Source: CAYRTD01 sp964426915
GTDB taxonomy: Bacteria > Bacteroidota > Bacteroidia > Bacteroidales > GCA-2748055
DNA length: 16,841 bases
Direction: 5' to 3'
Assembly: GCA_964426915.1 (NCBI GenBank)
Contig: CAYRTD010000090.1
Span: 1-16,841, forward strand
The notes beneath the pieces were generated by a model. It was not told the origin of the DNA and made no database searches. It saw only the letters and a program-made list of their open reading frames with translations. Shown here one piece after another: positions 1 through 7,824 of this stretch (its first letter is position 1; each line of letters begins with the position of its first letter). Both the position numbers and the translations under genes were made by a program.

Positions 1-33
1 ATACCGTTGAAATTTAACACTGAATGAGTATTT

Positions 34-55
34 CGGACATTATGGACAGACTCTA
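34..55 (+). repeat. MITE-like terminal repeat, copy A
   Basis: This 22-bp sequence has the core GGACATTATGGACAGAC and ends in CTA. It matches the right ends of the short elements at 1645-1708 and 8821-8967 and, inverted, the copies at 10622 and 16791. It ends one base before the stop codon of the minus-strand slyD gene (57-59). Only the right terminus is seen; any left end would lie before position 34 and none is recognisable in the 33 bases available. Confidence 0.65.
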
Positions 56-56
56 C

Positions 57-593
57 TTAGTTTTTTCCATGACAATCCTCTCCCTCGCAACCTTCGCAAC
101 TTCCTGAAGAATGCACATGTCCATGTTTGAGTTCATCTTCATTAGCCTCTCTTACATCGGCAATTTTACCGGAAAAATAAAGACTGTTCCCTGCCATAGG
201 GTGATTAAAGTCCATTTTAACAGACTCATCACCAATTTCTATTACCTGACCGTTTAAGCGGTTTCCTTCCTTATCGAGCATCGGGATGGTATTTCCAACT
301 TTTAAAAGATTAGGATCCTCTTTTCCATCTACTACAAAAATACTTCTTGGCACATCCACAATGGCATTTTCCTGAATATCACCATAAGCTTCTTCAGATT
401 TGAGTGAGAATTCAAAATCGTCTCCCGGTTTCAATCCGGCAAGATTTTCTTCAAATTTTGGCAGGAGGTTCCCCGAGCCAAATAAAAACACCAGAGGTTG
501 TTCCTCATTTAATGATTCGACAACCTGTCCTTCTTTGTTATCTTTCCTTAATTCGTATACTACAGAAACTACTTTTTTATCTTCTACAAGCAT
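57..593 (-). CDS. slyD: FKBP-type peptidyl-prolyl cis-trans isomerase, SlyD family
   Basis: This 178-residue cytoplasmic protein should catalyse proline cis-trans isomerisation and act as a folding chaperone. The sequence shows the SlyD layout: an N-terminal FKBP half (about 1-70, with FLFGSGNLLPKFEENLAGLKPGD and EEAYGD), an insert-in-flap chaperone domain (about 72-125), and the FKBP return strand with MDFNHPMAGNSLYF and ADVREANEDELKHGHVH. The C-terminus (about 157-178) is a short Cys/His-rich tail with H157, H159, H161, C166, C169, C174 and H175. It resembles the metal-binding tail of E. coli SlyD but is much shorter. The ATG at 593 gives the usual SlyD start (M-x-V-x-x-x-x-V-V-S). No Shine-Dalgarno is visible. 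Upstream lies a 12-bp palindrome GATTTTAAAATC (614-625). The stop codon abuts a dispersed repeat. Family assignment is firm; metal handling by the tail is inferred. Confidence 0.93.
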   Translation of the reverse strand: MLVEDKKVVSVVYELRKDNKEGQVVESLNEEQPLVFLFGSGNLLPKFEENLAGLKPGDDFEFSLKSEEAYGDIQENAIVDVPRSIFVVDGKEDPNLLKVGNTIPMLDKEGNRLNGQVIEIGDESVKMDFNHPMAGNSLYFSGKIADVREANEDELKHGHVHSSGSCEGCEGEDCHGKN

Positions 594-807
594 TTTACAA
601 TTAAATTTTATTTGATTTTAAAATCCAAAGAACGGACTTTAAAATGAATAATCAAAAAGCTAAGCTGTTAAATTTGAGCTAATTTTATAATTTCCAGGAT
701 TATCAGCGCTTGTTTATAATCAGTATAATTTGTCAGTTTTGCGTTTGACCTTCTGTTTCTTTGCCAGAGGGTTTCTAAAAAGGCATGAGAGATTTTAGAT
801 TCTGGTC

Positions 808-1428
808 TTAGAGATAAAACTGAATACCAAATTTAAGTATAGGATTAATATAGGGTGAGCTTACAGAATTCGTCAGATCCCATAACACCATAACATTAAA
901 AGAAGATCTGGGTCCGGTAGGTTGATTAATACCTCCACCTGCAAGGACAGAGTTAAGCCAGAATCTTCCGTCTGCTAAACCTGGAGCAGTGGTCCGGAAA
1001 TATTTTTCTTCAAGGCTTAGGGATTCAAATTCGATATGGCCGAATATCGCGAGGGGGACCCGGATCGGAATAATATCGTTAATATTTTCGATTACAATCA
1101 AACGTGAAAATAAGCGGTAACCCCAAATGCTGGTCTTTACATCTATCCGGTTTGTGAAAAAATTCTTTTCCCGCACGTATTCATACCTGCCGCCAAGACC
1201 CAGAATAAAACGTGGGGTAAGATGATATCCGAGCGAAGGAGAAAGTTCAATTCTTGTAATATCTCCCAGGACAAGACCAAAATCCGGAGCAATAAAAAAT
1301 CGTCCCGGCAACTCATCTTCTTCATCTCGTTCTCTTTCGTATCGGGGATTTTGAGAGAATGATGCATTCTGAAAAAAGCCTAAGATCAGGAATGTGGTTA
1401 TGAATATCCTGATGCTCTTTTTTAACAT
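808..1428 (-). CDS. Small outer-membrane beta-barrel protein (hypothetical)
   Basis: This 206-residue protein begins with a Sec signal peptide: basic MLKKSIR, a hydrophobic core (ITTFLILGFF), and a probable cleavage at SFS|Q around residue 25. A short charged linker rich in R, E and D (28-41) follows, then alternating hydrophobic/polar segments such as FIAPDFGLVLGD, SPSLGYHL, FILGLGGRYEYV and SIWGYRLFSRLIV. The protein ends with FGIQFYL, an aromatic-rich final strand typical of outer-membrane barrels. It looks like the porin-like/OmpW-like small barrel proteins common in Bacteroidota, but I do not recognise a specific family and assign no transported substrate. It is monocistronic by position: more than 200 bp separate it from slyD and it is divergent from the SDR gene. 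An 8-bp inverted repeat lies 32-58 bases before the start. Confidence 0.75.
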   Translation of the reverse strand: MLKKSIRIFITTFLILGFFQNASFSQNPRYERERDEEDELPGRFFIAPDFGLVLGDITRIELSPSLGYHLTPRFILGLGGRYEYVREKNFFTNRIDVKTSIWGYRLFSRLIVIENINDIIPIRVPLAIFGHIEFESLSLEEKYFRTTAPGLADGRFWLNSVLAGGGINQPTGPRSSFNVMVLWDLTNSVSSPYINPILKFGIQFYL

Positions 1429-1459
1429 GTAAGGTTATTTTACCAGATTAAAAAATCAC

Positions 1460-1486
1460 TAAACATTAATTTAAACGTAATGTTTA
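1460..1486. promoter_or_regulatory. Inverted repeat upstream of the barrel-protein gene
   Basis: TAAACATT and AATGTTTA form 8-bp inverted arms around an 11-bp spacer. They sit 32-58 bases upstream of the barrel-protein start codon. The right arm also pairs with the following ACATT (1486-1490), so two structures are possible. An operator is plausible from position, but the sequence is AT-rich and chance pairing is not excluded. Confidence 0.25.
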
Positions 1487-1582
1487 CATTATTTGTTATC
1501 CACTATTTCCATTTCAAAAAGAAAATTTGTTTTCAGTGATCCATATTTTAACTTTGAGTGATGGGTCCGGGAGGAGTTAGTC

Positions 1583-1629
1583 GATAATGTTTTTGCATTA
1601 TCTAGTAAGTCATACCGATAAATCGGTAT
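1583..1629. repeat. Two adjacent short hairpins before the MITE-like element
   Basis: GATAATG (1583-1589) pairs with CATTATC (1596-1602) around a six-base loop, and ATACCGAT (1612-1619) pairs with ATCGGTAT (1622-1629) around AA. They lie between the barrel-protein and SDR genes, just left of the element at 1645. They could be terminator-like or further repeat debris; no T-tract follows, so termination is not strongly supported. Confidence 0.35.
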
Positions 1630-1644
1630 TGGTGAGAGTGTAAG

Positions 1645-1708
1645 TAGTGCTTGTCAATAAAGTCGGGTGTCTGTTCCGATAGCTATCGGACATTATGGAC
1701 AGACACTA
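1645..1708. mobile_element. 64-bp MITE-like element with imperfect terminal inverted repeats
   Basis: The left end (1645-1666, TAGTGCTTGTCAATAAAGTC...) and the reverse complement of the right end (1687-1708) agree at 17 of 22 positions by direct comparison. Between them is a perfect 14-bp palindrome, CCGATAGCTATCGG (1676-1689), whose right arm overlaps the right terminus. The element has no coding capacity and ends 17 bases before the SDR start codon, so it may supply or disturb the promoter of that gene. Related ends occur at 34, 8821-8967, 10622 and 16791. Confidence 0.65.
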
Positions 1709-1725
1709 ATTAATATACATATAAT

Positions 1726-2433
1726 ATGAATATACTAATCACCGGGGCAAGCCGAGGTCTGGGTGCCGCTACTGCCCGAAAATTTGCAAGCTTACCAGGG
1801 AGTGAACTATTTCTGGTATCAAGAAATAAAAAATCTCTTAATCAGTTAAAGAAAAGTATTATTAAAGATTATCCGGAAGCAAAAATTTCGGTGTTTGGTG
1901 TTGATCTTGAGATGGAAAATAACATAAAGGACTTTATATCTGAAATCAGGAAAAAGACTGACCATCTGGATGCTATTATAAATAACGCTGGTCAATTGAT
2001 CAATAAAAAATTTTCTGAGACCGGCTCGGAAGAGATCAGGAAGATATTCGCAGTTAATTATACTGCACCGGCACTCATTATCAGGGAATGCACAGACTTA
2101 TTAAAAAAAGCCGGGAAGGCTCATATTGTTAATATTTCGAGTATGGGGGGATTTCAGGGTAGTGTGAAATTCCCGGGACTGAGTCACTATAGTTCTTCAA
2201 AGGCGGCAATTGCTGCATTAACAGAATGCCTTGCTGTCGAATTTGAAGGAGAAATTTCTGTAAATTGTCTGGCAATCGGTTCTGTTCAGACAGAAATGCT
2301 CGAGGAGGCATTCCCTGGATATAAAGCCCCTTTACAACCCGAAGAAATGGCCAATTTCATTTATGAATTCACGCTAAATGCACACAAATTTATGAACGGG
2401 AAGATAATCCCTGTTTCACTGGCCAATCCATAA
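1726..2433 (+). CDS. Short-chain dehydrogenase/reductase (SDR)
   Basis: This 235-residue protein is a classical NAD(P)-dependent SDR. The cofactor motif TGASRGLG is at residues 6-13, NNAG at 86-89, the structural Asn at N111 (AVNYTAP), the catalytic Ser at S138/S139 (NISSMGG), and the catalytic pair Y155/K159 (HYSSSKAA). Residue spacing fits the family closely. The Arg at position 10 in the glycine loop and the SRN after strand 2 hint at NADP(H) preference. Similar proteins are annotated as 3-oxoacyl-ACP reductase-like, but at 235 residues with a divergent C-terminus the substrate cannot be called. It is a single gene, convergent with buk (58 bp between stops), and its start lies just after a MITE-like element. 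Confidence 0.9.
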   Translation: MNILITGASRGLGAATARKFASLPGSELFLVSRNKKSLNQLKKSIIKDYPEAKISVFGVDLEMENNIKDFISEIRKKTDHLDAIINNAGQLINKKFSETGSEEIRKIFAVNYTAPALIIRECTDLLKKAGKAHIVNISSMGGFQGSVKFPGLSHYSSSKAAIAALTECLAVEFEGEISVNCLAIGSVQTEMLEEAFPGYKAPLQPEEMANFIYEFTLNAHKFMNGKIIPVSLANP

Positions 2434-2465
2434 TCATAAAGGATTAGTTTAAACAGACCTAATAA

Positions 2466-2501
2466 TGTGGAAAGTTGCATGCAAAATCTTTTTATTCCAC
2501 A
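2466..2501. terminator. Possible bidirectional terminator between SDR and buk
   Basis: TGTGGAA (2466-2472) and TTCCACA (2495-2501) form a 7-bp inverted repeat between convergent genes; the right arm lies in the last codons of buk. Inside it is the palindrome TTGCATGCAA and a run CTTTTT. The long loop (22 bases) makes it a weak candidate. Confidence 0.3.
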
Positions 2502-3586
2502 AAGTTTTCTTTACTGTAGGTTTTTGGTTTTACCTCACCTTTTAGAACCATTAATCCGTTCATGGCAAGAGCATGCATTTCATCCTCCCCCGGATAGATA
2601 ATCACAGGAGCAATAAAAGTGACCATCTTTTTAATATATTCAACAACCATGGGGTTATTTGCAATACCTCCCGTAAGGATTATCCCGTCTACTTCACCAT
2701 TGAGAACTGTGGCCATAGCACCAATATCTTTGGCAACCTGGTATGACATAGCATCCTGGATGAGTCTGGCATTTTCATCCCCTTCCATGGCCATTAATTC
2801 GATCTGGTAGGCAGAATTAGTGCCAAAATATGCCATAAGGCCCCCTTCACCGTTAATTTTTTTCTTAATACTCTCCATGCTGGCACCTTTTTTAAAACAT
2901 TCTTCGACCAGTTGTCCGGCAGGAAGAGTACCTGATCTCTCCGGAGAAAACGGTCCTTCACCATCAAGCGCATTATTCACATCAATTACACGGCCTTTCT
3001 GGTGAGCTCCTATGGATATTCCTCCCCCCATATGGGCAAGGATAAGATTAAGTTCTTCATATTTTTTATTTAGCAGGCGGGCATAGGATCTTGCTGTAGC
3101 TTTTTGATTGAGAGCGTGAAATATTGACATTCTGCGAAAATCGGGATGTCCGGCAATTTTTGCTACTTTATTCATTTCATCTACCACTACAGGATCGGCG
3201 ATAAATGCTCTGGCATTGGGAACAGTACTTGCAATTTCATCTGCAATAAGTCCTCCCAGATTACTGGCATGCTGACCGAGAATTCCTTCCTGCAGATCCT
3301 TTTTCAATTGAGTATTAATGGTGTAAATGCCAGATTTTATAGGTCTTACCAGTCCACCTCTTCCAACAACTGCTTCAATCTTATTAACGTCTATATTTGC
3401 TTGCTTTAATTCATCAAGAACAATTTTCATTCTGAAGGAATACTGATCGCCAATTTTTTTGAACTGACTTAGTTCTTCGCCCGAATGTTGTATGCTTTTC
3501 AGAAATTCCACTTTGGTATTACTGTAAACCGCTATTTTGGTTGAAGTAGATCCCGGGTTTATTGCAAGTATTTGTTTGTGTGCCAT
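2492..3586 (-). CDS. buk: Butyrate kinase
   Basis: This 364-residue cytoplasmic enzyme of the acetate kinase/sugar kinase/Hsp70 fold interconverts butyryl phosphate + ADP and butyrate + ATP. It shows the N-terminal phosphate motif AINPGSTSTKIA (8-19), GRGGLVRPI (75-83), the family signature SIFHALNQKATARSYA (about 154-169, with H157), AHMGGGISIG (184-193), PERSGTLP (215-222) and the ATP-site ILTGGIANN (303-311). Length matches butyrate kinases (about 355-370). Branched-chain relatives accept isobutyryl or isovaleryl phosphate, so the natural acid may be isobutyrate or isovalerate rather than butyrate. It is the last gene of the pta-hbd-ackA-ptb-buk run, 12 bases after ptb, which strongly supports the butyryl-phosphate assignment. 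Confidence 0.95.
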   Translation of the reverse strand: MAHKQILAINPGSTSTKIAVYSNTKVEFLKSIQHSGEELSQFKKIGDQYSFRMKIVLDELKQANIDVNKIEAVVGRGGLVRPIKSGIYTINTQLKKDLQEGILGQHASNLGGLIADEIASTVPNARAFIADPVVVDEMNKVAKIAGHPDFRRMSIFHALNQKATARSYARLLNKKYEELNLILAHMGGGISIGAHQKGRVIDVNNALDGEGPFSPERSGTLPAGQLVEECFKKGASMESIKKKINGEGGLMAYFGTNSAYQIELMAMEGDENARLIQDAMSYQVAKDIGAMATVLNGEVDGIILTGGIANNPMVVEYIKKMVTFIAPVIIYPGEDEMHALAMNGLMVLKGEVKPKTYSKENFVE

Positions 3587-3598
3587 AATCAGAAAATC

Positions 3599-4495
3599 TT
3601 AAATTACTGCCGCCAGGGCAATGGAAAAAAGTTTGGTCTGTTCACTGTCTGCCCGTGAAGTAAGAACTATAGGAACTTTCGCTCCGAGAATTACCGCCGC
3701 TGACTTTGCGTCGGAAAGGAAAATAAGGCTTTTGTAAAGTATGTTTCCGCTGTTTAGGTCGGGTGCTACAAGGATATCCGCATTACCGGCTACTTCAGAA
3801 ATTATTCCTTTTTGCTCTGCAGCTTCGGCCGATACTGCATTATCTATGGCAAGAGGGCCATCAACGATGCAGGATTTTATTTGTTTTCTTTTGCTCATCT
3901 GACTGAGGATGGCAGCATCCATTGTAGAACCGATTTTGGGGTTTACCACTTCCACCGGTCCTATAATCGCTACCCGTGGATTATCATTTCCCAGGGAATG
4001 AAATACTTCAACAGCATTTTCAATAATTGCTATTTTTTCATTTAATTCCGGATTGATATTCATTGCCGCATCTGTAACACCCAAAAGCTTGTGGTAAAAT
4101 GAAGTCTGGAAAAGGGCAAAATGACTAAGATTATCTCTCTTTTTCAATCCTTCCTCTTTATGAAGAACCGCTTTAAGCAGAGGGGCAGTAGCAACCATTC
4201 CTTTCATGAGAATATCCGCATTCCCGTTGCGTATTTCCCGTACTGCGGTTTTACATGCCTTTACCGGATCCGGTTCATTAATCACATTCAGTTCTTCCGG
4301 TACCAGTCCGATGGAGGCCCACAGGCTTTTTATTTTTGATTCATCTCCTATCAGCAGCGGACTTACAAGCTTCATCTCCAAAGCCTGTTTTATGGCTTTT
4401 AAAACATGCTCATCTTCTGCTGCGGCGACGGCAATCCTTTTCGTCGGACGGCCGGATCCCATTTTTACGATCTGGTCGAGGGTCTTGATGTCCAT
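3599..4495 (-). CDS. ptb: Phosphate butyryltransferase
   Basis: This 298-residue enzyme of the phosphate acetyl/butyryltransferase family converts butyryl-CoA + phosphate to butyryl phosphate + CoA, feeding butyrate kinase. The sequence shows AAAEDEHVLKAIKQA near the N-terminus, ILMKGMVATAPLLKAVL (about 115-131), LGVTDAAMNINPEL (about 158-171), VVNPKIGSTMDAAILS (about 203-218), VDGPLAIDNAVS and the C-terminal PDLNSGNILYKSLIFLSDAKSA phosphate/CoA-site region. Length and the MKG/VTDAA motifs fit Ptb rather than Pta, and Pta is separately present at 6823-7824. The start codon is 2 bases after the ackA stop, so translational coupling is likely. As with Buk, other short or branched acyl-CoAs could be substrates. 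Confidence 0.94.
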   Translation of the reverse strand: MDIKTLDQIVKMGSGRPTKRIAVAAAEDEHVLKAIKQALEMKLVSPLLIGDESKIKSLWASIGLVPEELNVINEPDPVKACKTAVREIRNGNADILMKGMVATAPLLKAVLHKEEGLKKRDNLSHFALFQTSFYHKLLGVTDAAMNINPELNEKIAIIENAVEVFHSLGNDNPRVAIIGPVEVVNPKIGSTMDAAILSQMSKRKQIKSCIVDGPLAIDNAVSAEAAEQKGIISEVAGNADILVAPDLNSGNILYKSLIFLSDAKSAAVILGAKVPIVLTSRADSEQTKLFSIALAAVI

Positions 4496-4497
4496 AT

Positions 4498-5706
4498 TCA
4501 GGAATGTAATTCTTTAACTATGGTTTCGGTATCGGAAGCAATTACAAGTTCCTCATTTGTAGGTATGACAATTGCCTTAACCTTTGAATTGTCTTTTGAG
4601 ATAAAGATTTCTTTTCCGCGACTGCCAGCATTTTTTTCATTGTCGAATTCGAGTCCGAGATATTCGAAATCCTTACATATCTCTTCCCTGCTCTCAGGTC
4701 CGTTTTCCCCCACACCTCCGGTAAATACAACAGCATCCAGTCCACCCATTGCGGCAGCATAAGAGCCAATATACTTACGTATACGGTAATGATACATGTC
4801 AAGACCCAGGGTAGCACGTTCATTTCCTTTTTCCATTTCCTCTTCTATCTCTCTCATATCGGATGAAATTCCGGTAACTCCAAGCATTCCGCTATGTTTA
4901 TTGATCAGGGTGTTGGCTGTTTGTGTATCAATTCCTTCTTTTTGCATGATATAAAGAAGCACACCAAGATCGAGATCTCCGGTGCGTGTTCCCATAATAA
5001 GGCCTTCAACCGGAGTAAGTCCCATTGATGTATCAATTGATTCACCGCCTTTCACTGCAGCAATGGATGCTCCATTACCGAGGTGACAAGTGATGATTTT
5101 GAGGTCCTTAATGTCTTTATTCAATAACCTGGCAGCTTTCTGTGACACAAATCTGTGGGAAGAACCATGGAAGCCATATCTTCTTAGCCCGTATTTGGAG
5201 TAGAGTGAATAAGGGATAGCATACATATAAGCCCTTGGGGGCATGGTTTGGTGAAATGCGGTATCAAATGTACCTACCTGGGGAATATCCGGCAAAAGAG
5301 ACTGCATTGCGCTTATACCCTTTAAATTAGGTGGATTATGAAGAGGGGCAAGATCAATGAATTCGTTCATTTTCTGAATTACCTCATGGGTAATTAAAAC
5401 ACTTCCGCTGAATGCCTCCCCACCGTGAACAACCCTGTGCCCAACCGCATCAATCTCCCCAAAACTTTTGAGGCAACCGTACTTTTCACTTTTCAATATT
5501 CCCAGAATATATTCGATACCCTGCTGATGATCCATTATCTCACCTTCAAGTTTTACTTTGGTATTATCATTAAGTTCATGCTTCACAAAAGAACCGTGTA
5601 AGCCTATTTTTTCTGCAACACCTTTTGCCAGCACTTCAGTAGTAGTCATATTGAATAATTGATATTTTATTGAAGAACTACCACAATTTAAAACTATAAT
5701 TTTCAT
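4498..5706 (-). CDS. ackA: Acetate kinase
   Basis: This 402-residue cytoplasmic enzyme converts acetyl phosphate + ADP to acetate + ATP. All expected catalytic residues sit at nearly the standard numbering of characterised acetate kinases: N7, S10 and S12 (VLNCGSSSIKY), R91 (GHRVVHGG), D148 (TFDTAFHQTMP), H180 (YGFHGSSHRFVS), R241 (GTRTGDLD) and E385 (PTNEE). HLGNGAS (208-214) and FTGGVGENG (328-336) form the nucleotide site. It is separated from hbd by 122 bases that hold overlapping TCTGAA/TTCAGA half-sites, so it may have its own promoter or a control element. It is separated from pta, its usual partner, by the inserted hbd gene. Confidence 0.97.
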   Translation of the reverse strand: MKIIVLNCGSSSIKYQLFNMTTTEVLAKGVAEKIGLHGSFVKHELNDNTKVKLEGEIMDHQQGIEYILGILKSEKYGCLKSFGEIDAVGHRVVHGGEAFSGSVLITHEVIQKMNEFIDLAPLHNPPNLKGISAMQSLLPDIPQVGTFDTAFHQTMPPRAYMYAIPYSLYSKYGLRRYGFHGSSHRFVSQKAARLLNKDIKDLKIITCHLGNGASIAAVKGGESIDTSMGLTPVEGLIMGTRTGDLDLGVLLYIMQKEGIDTQTANTLINKHSGMLGVTGISSDMREIEEEMEKGNERATLGLDMYHYRIRKYIGSYAAAMGGLDAVVFTGGVGENGPESREEICKDFEYLGLEFDNEKNAGSRGKEIFISKDNSKVKAIVIPTNEELVIASDTETIVKELHS

Positions 5707-5755
5707 CTGTTTGGATTAATTTTTTTTAACACTTGCCGGAAACAATGCGATCCAG

Positions 5756-5777
5756 TCTGAAGCTATTCAGATCTGAA
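5756..5777. promoter_or_regulatory. Triple TCTGAA/TTCAGA half-site array in the hbd-ackA gap
   Basis: The 122-base gap carries TCTGAA (5756-5761), a four-base spacer, then the perfect 12-bp palindrome TTCAGATCTGAA (5766-5777). The central half-site can pair with either neighbour. This could be an operator or a pair of mutually exclusive mRNA hairpins controlling ackA-ptb-buk relative to pta-hbd. No family of regulator is recognised and the function is inferred from position only. Confidence 0.35.
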
Positions 5778-5828
5778 AAAGATTTATAGTATCCGGGATA
5801 ACTCATTGTTTATTTTTAAGCGGAGAGA

Positions 5829-6794
5829 TTATTTAAATTCTGTAGCTTGTATGGCCTGAGAAATAATCTTGCCACCTTCGTATTTATAAAATCCTTTATT
5901 GGTTTTTTTCCCAAGATATCCGGCACGGACGAGTCTTTTCAAAATAGGAGAGGCCTTGAATTTCTGCGTGCCGAATTCTGCATATAAATTATCCATCCAT
6001 TTGAGAAGTTTATCAAGTCCGATCCTGTCGGCCATTTCAAAAGGCCCGAACATAAGACCATAGCCAAGCTTCATGGTAGTATCGATACATTGTACGGAAG
6101 CTACTCCCTCCATAAGGGCCTCGCAGGCCTCATTAATAATTGTTACAATCAGACGACTGCTTATATGTCCGGGAGATTCGTTAAGGGTAATTGGCTTCTT
6201 ATCGAGCATTTTTGCGAATTTGAGAACAAATTCATAAGAAAGGTCATTGGTATATAAGCCTCTGACTACTTCAACGATCTTAACAGAATGAGCAGGTCCG
6301 ATAAAGTGAAGTCCAACAGCACGTTCCGGATGTTCCAGAACAGTAGCAAGATCGGAGATCATCAGTGTTGAGTTATTGGATGAAATTATGGTCTCCTTCC
6401 CGACCACTTCTTCGGCTTTTTTGAAAACTTCCTTTCGTATTTCAATATTTGTGCCTGGTTTTCTTGAATTAATGGTTTCAATAACAAGGTCTACATCTCT
6501 GATCTTATTATAATCCGTAGTACCTTCAATTCTGCTCATCATGGCTCTCTTTTCTCCTTCAGTAAGTCCCCATTTGTTAATTATTTCATCCAGAGCATCT
6601 TCAATTTCCCTATAAATTTCTTTTATCCTTTCCTCGGTAAGATCTATGAAAATTGCTTCCATGCCATTCTGCGCAATGATACGGGTAATTTCCTGTCCCA
6701 TACTGCCGCATCCAATGATAGCCACTTTCTGAATACTTCCTTTCTTAGCGGTTTTTTTCGTGTTTAAAGCGAAATCGTCGAGTGTTTCAGTCAT
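5829..6794 (-). CDS. 3-hydroxyacyl-CoA (3-hydroxybutyryl-CoA) dehydrogenase family protein
   Basis: This 321-residue protein is a single-domain 3-hydroxyacyl-CoA dehydrogenase, expected to interconvert acetoacetyl-CoA and 3-hydroxybutyryl-CoA with NAD(P)H. It has an extra N-terminal tail of about 22 residues, then the Rossmann loop AIIGCGSMGQEI (25-36), acidic D51 ending strand 2, SSNNS (138-142), the catalytic His in GLHFIGPAH (H163) with E175 (IVEV), GPFEMADRIGLDKLL (250-264) and the C-terminal LGKKTNKGFYKYEGG. At 321 residues it is longer than the usual 280-290. The normally conserved Asn of the PGF-x-x-NR helix is replaced: the sequence reads ESPGHISSRL, with S213 where Asn is expected and His for the Phe. 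It lies 28 bases after pta and should be co-transcribed. The family is sure; the exact substrate is less sure. Confidence 0.85.
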   Translation of the reverse strand: MTETLDDFALNTKKTAKKGSIQKVAIIGCGSMGQEITRIIAQNGMEAIFIDLTEERIKEIYREIEDALDEIINKWGLTEGEKRAMMSRIEGTTDYNKIRDVDLVIETINSRKPGTNIEIRKEVFKKAEEVVGKETIISSNNSTLMISDLATVLEHPERAVGLHFIGPAHSVKIVEVVRGLYTNDLSYEFVLKFAKMLDKKPITLNESPGHISSRLIVTIINEACEALMEGVASVQCIDTTMKLGYGLMFGPFEMADRIGLDKLLKWMDNLYAEFGTQKFKASPILKRLVRAGYLGKKTNKGFYKYEGGKIISQAIQATEFK

Positions 6795-6822
6795 TTTATA
6801 TATGAATTAATTATTATATGTT

Positions 6823-7824
6823 TTAGCTGTTATTTGCCTGATTCGCTGTTATGGCAACAAGGTTCACGATATCACTTACAGAACATCCTCTTGAAAGATC
6901 ATTTATGGGAGCCGCCATTCCCTGAAGAACAGGACCGATTGCTTCGGCATGAGCAAGTCGTTGTACCAGTTTATAGGCAATGTTGCCGGTCTCAAGACTT
7001 GGGAATACCAGGACATTTGCCTTTCCGGCGATTCCGCTTTCCGGAGCCTTACTTTTACCAATCGCTTCCACGATAGCAGCGTCGGCCTGTAATTCCCCGT
7101 CAATTTGCAACCCGGGATCCATTTCCTTTGCCAGACGGGTAGCTTCAGCCACCTTATCTACCATTCCATGTTTTGCACTTCCCTTTGTTGAAAAACTAAG
7201 CATGGCAATACGGGGTTCGAATCCGGCAATGACTCTTGTTGTTTTCCCTGTGGCCACAGCGATCTCAGCAAGCTCCTGGGCATTTGGATCCGGGTGGACG
7301 GCACAATCAGCAAATACCATAAGACCATCCTCGCCGAATTCCTTGTCCTTCAGTATCATAATAAATGCACCGGAAACAACACTCATTCCCGGCAGGGTTT
7401 TAACATATTGAAAGGCAGGTCGGAGTACATCTCCTGTGGCATTTTTTGCCCCTGCAACTTCACCATCCGCATCTCCGCTTTTAATTATCAGGGTGGCGAG
7501 ATAAAGAGGGTCAACTATTAATTTTTCAGCTTCTTTCCGGGTCAAGCCTTTATGTTCCCTTAATTCAAGCATTAACTTTATATAATCTTCTTTTTTGGAA
7601 TGATTGTCCGGATCAATTATGGTCGCTTTTTCTATGTTGCTTAAACCCAGTTTCGCTGCATCCTGTCTAATGTTGTCTTTCTTTCCAATAAGTATTAGCT
7701 CTGCAATTCCTTCATCCAGAATAATATCTGCCGCTTTTAATGTGCGCTCATCGTCAGACTCAGGGAGTACAATTTTTTTTATTGACTTTTTGGCATTTTC
7801 CTGTATTGATTTTAATAAATCCAT
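6823..7824 (-). CDS. pta: Phosphate acetyltransferase
   Basis: This 333-residue short-form enzyme converts acetyl-CoA + phosphate to acetyl phosphate + CoA, the step before acetate kinase. It shows IVLPESDDERTLKAA (18-32), GEVAGAKNATGDVLRPAFQYVKT (121-143), FADCAVHPDP (171-180), LSFSTKGSAKH (209-219), DGELQADAAI (242-251), FPSLETGNIAYKLVQRLA (274-291) and the catalytic PINDLSRGCS with S311/R312. Length matches the short Pta form without the N-terminal regulatory domains. It is the first gene of the five-gene run and diverges from the DUF1338 gene across 177 bases, so the operon promoter should lie in that gap. Confidence 0.96.
   Translation of the reverse strand: MDLLKSIQENAKKSIKKIVLPESDDERTLKAADIILDEGIAELILIGKKDNIRQDAAKLGLSNIEKATIIDPDNHSKKEDYIKLMLELREHKGLTRKEAEKLIVDPLYLATLIIKSGDADGEVAGAKNATGDVLRPAFQYVKTLPGMSVVSGAFIMILKDKEFGEDGLMVFADCAVHPDPNAQELAEIAVATGKTTRVIAGFEPRIAMLSFSTKGSAKHGMVDKVAEATRLAKEMDPGLQIDGELQADAAIVEAIGKSKAPESGIAGKANVLVFPSLETGNIAYKLVQRLAHAEAIGPVLQGMAAPINDLSRGCSVSDIVNLVAITANQANNS

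Noticed and set aside
4206..4762. Plus-strand frames of 103 and 118 codons opposite ptb and ackA
   Set aside because: Both are antisense to well-supported enzymes and have no family features.
6980..7411. A 143-codon plus-strand frame opposite pta
   Set aside because: It is a shadow of pta on the other strand; pta has full catalytic motifs and family length.
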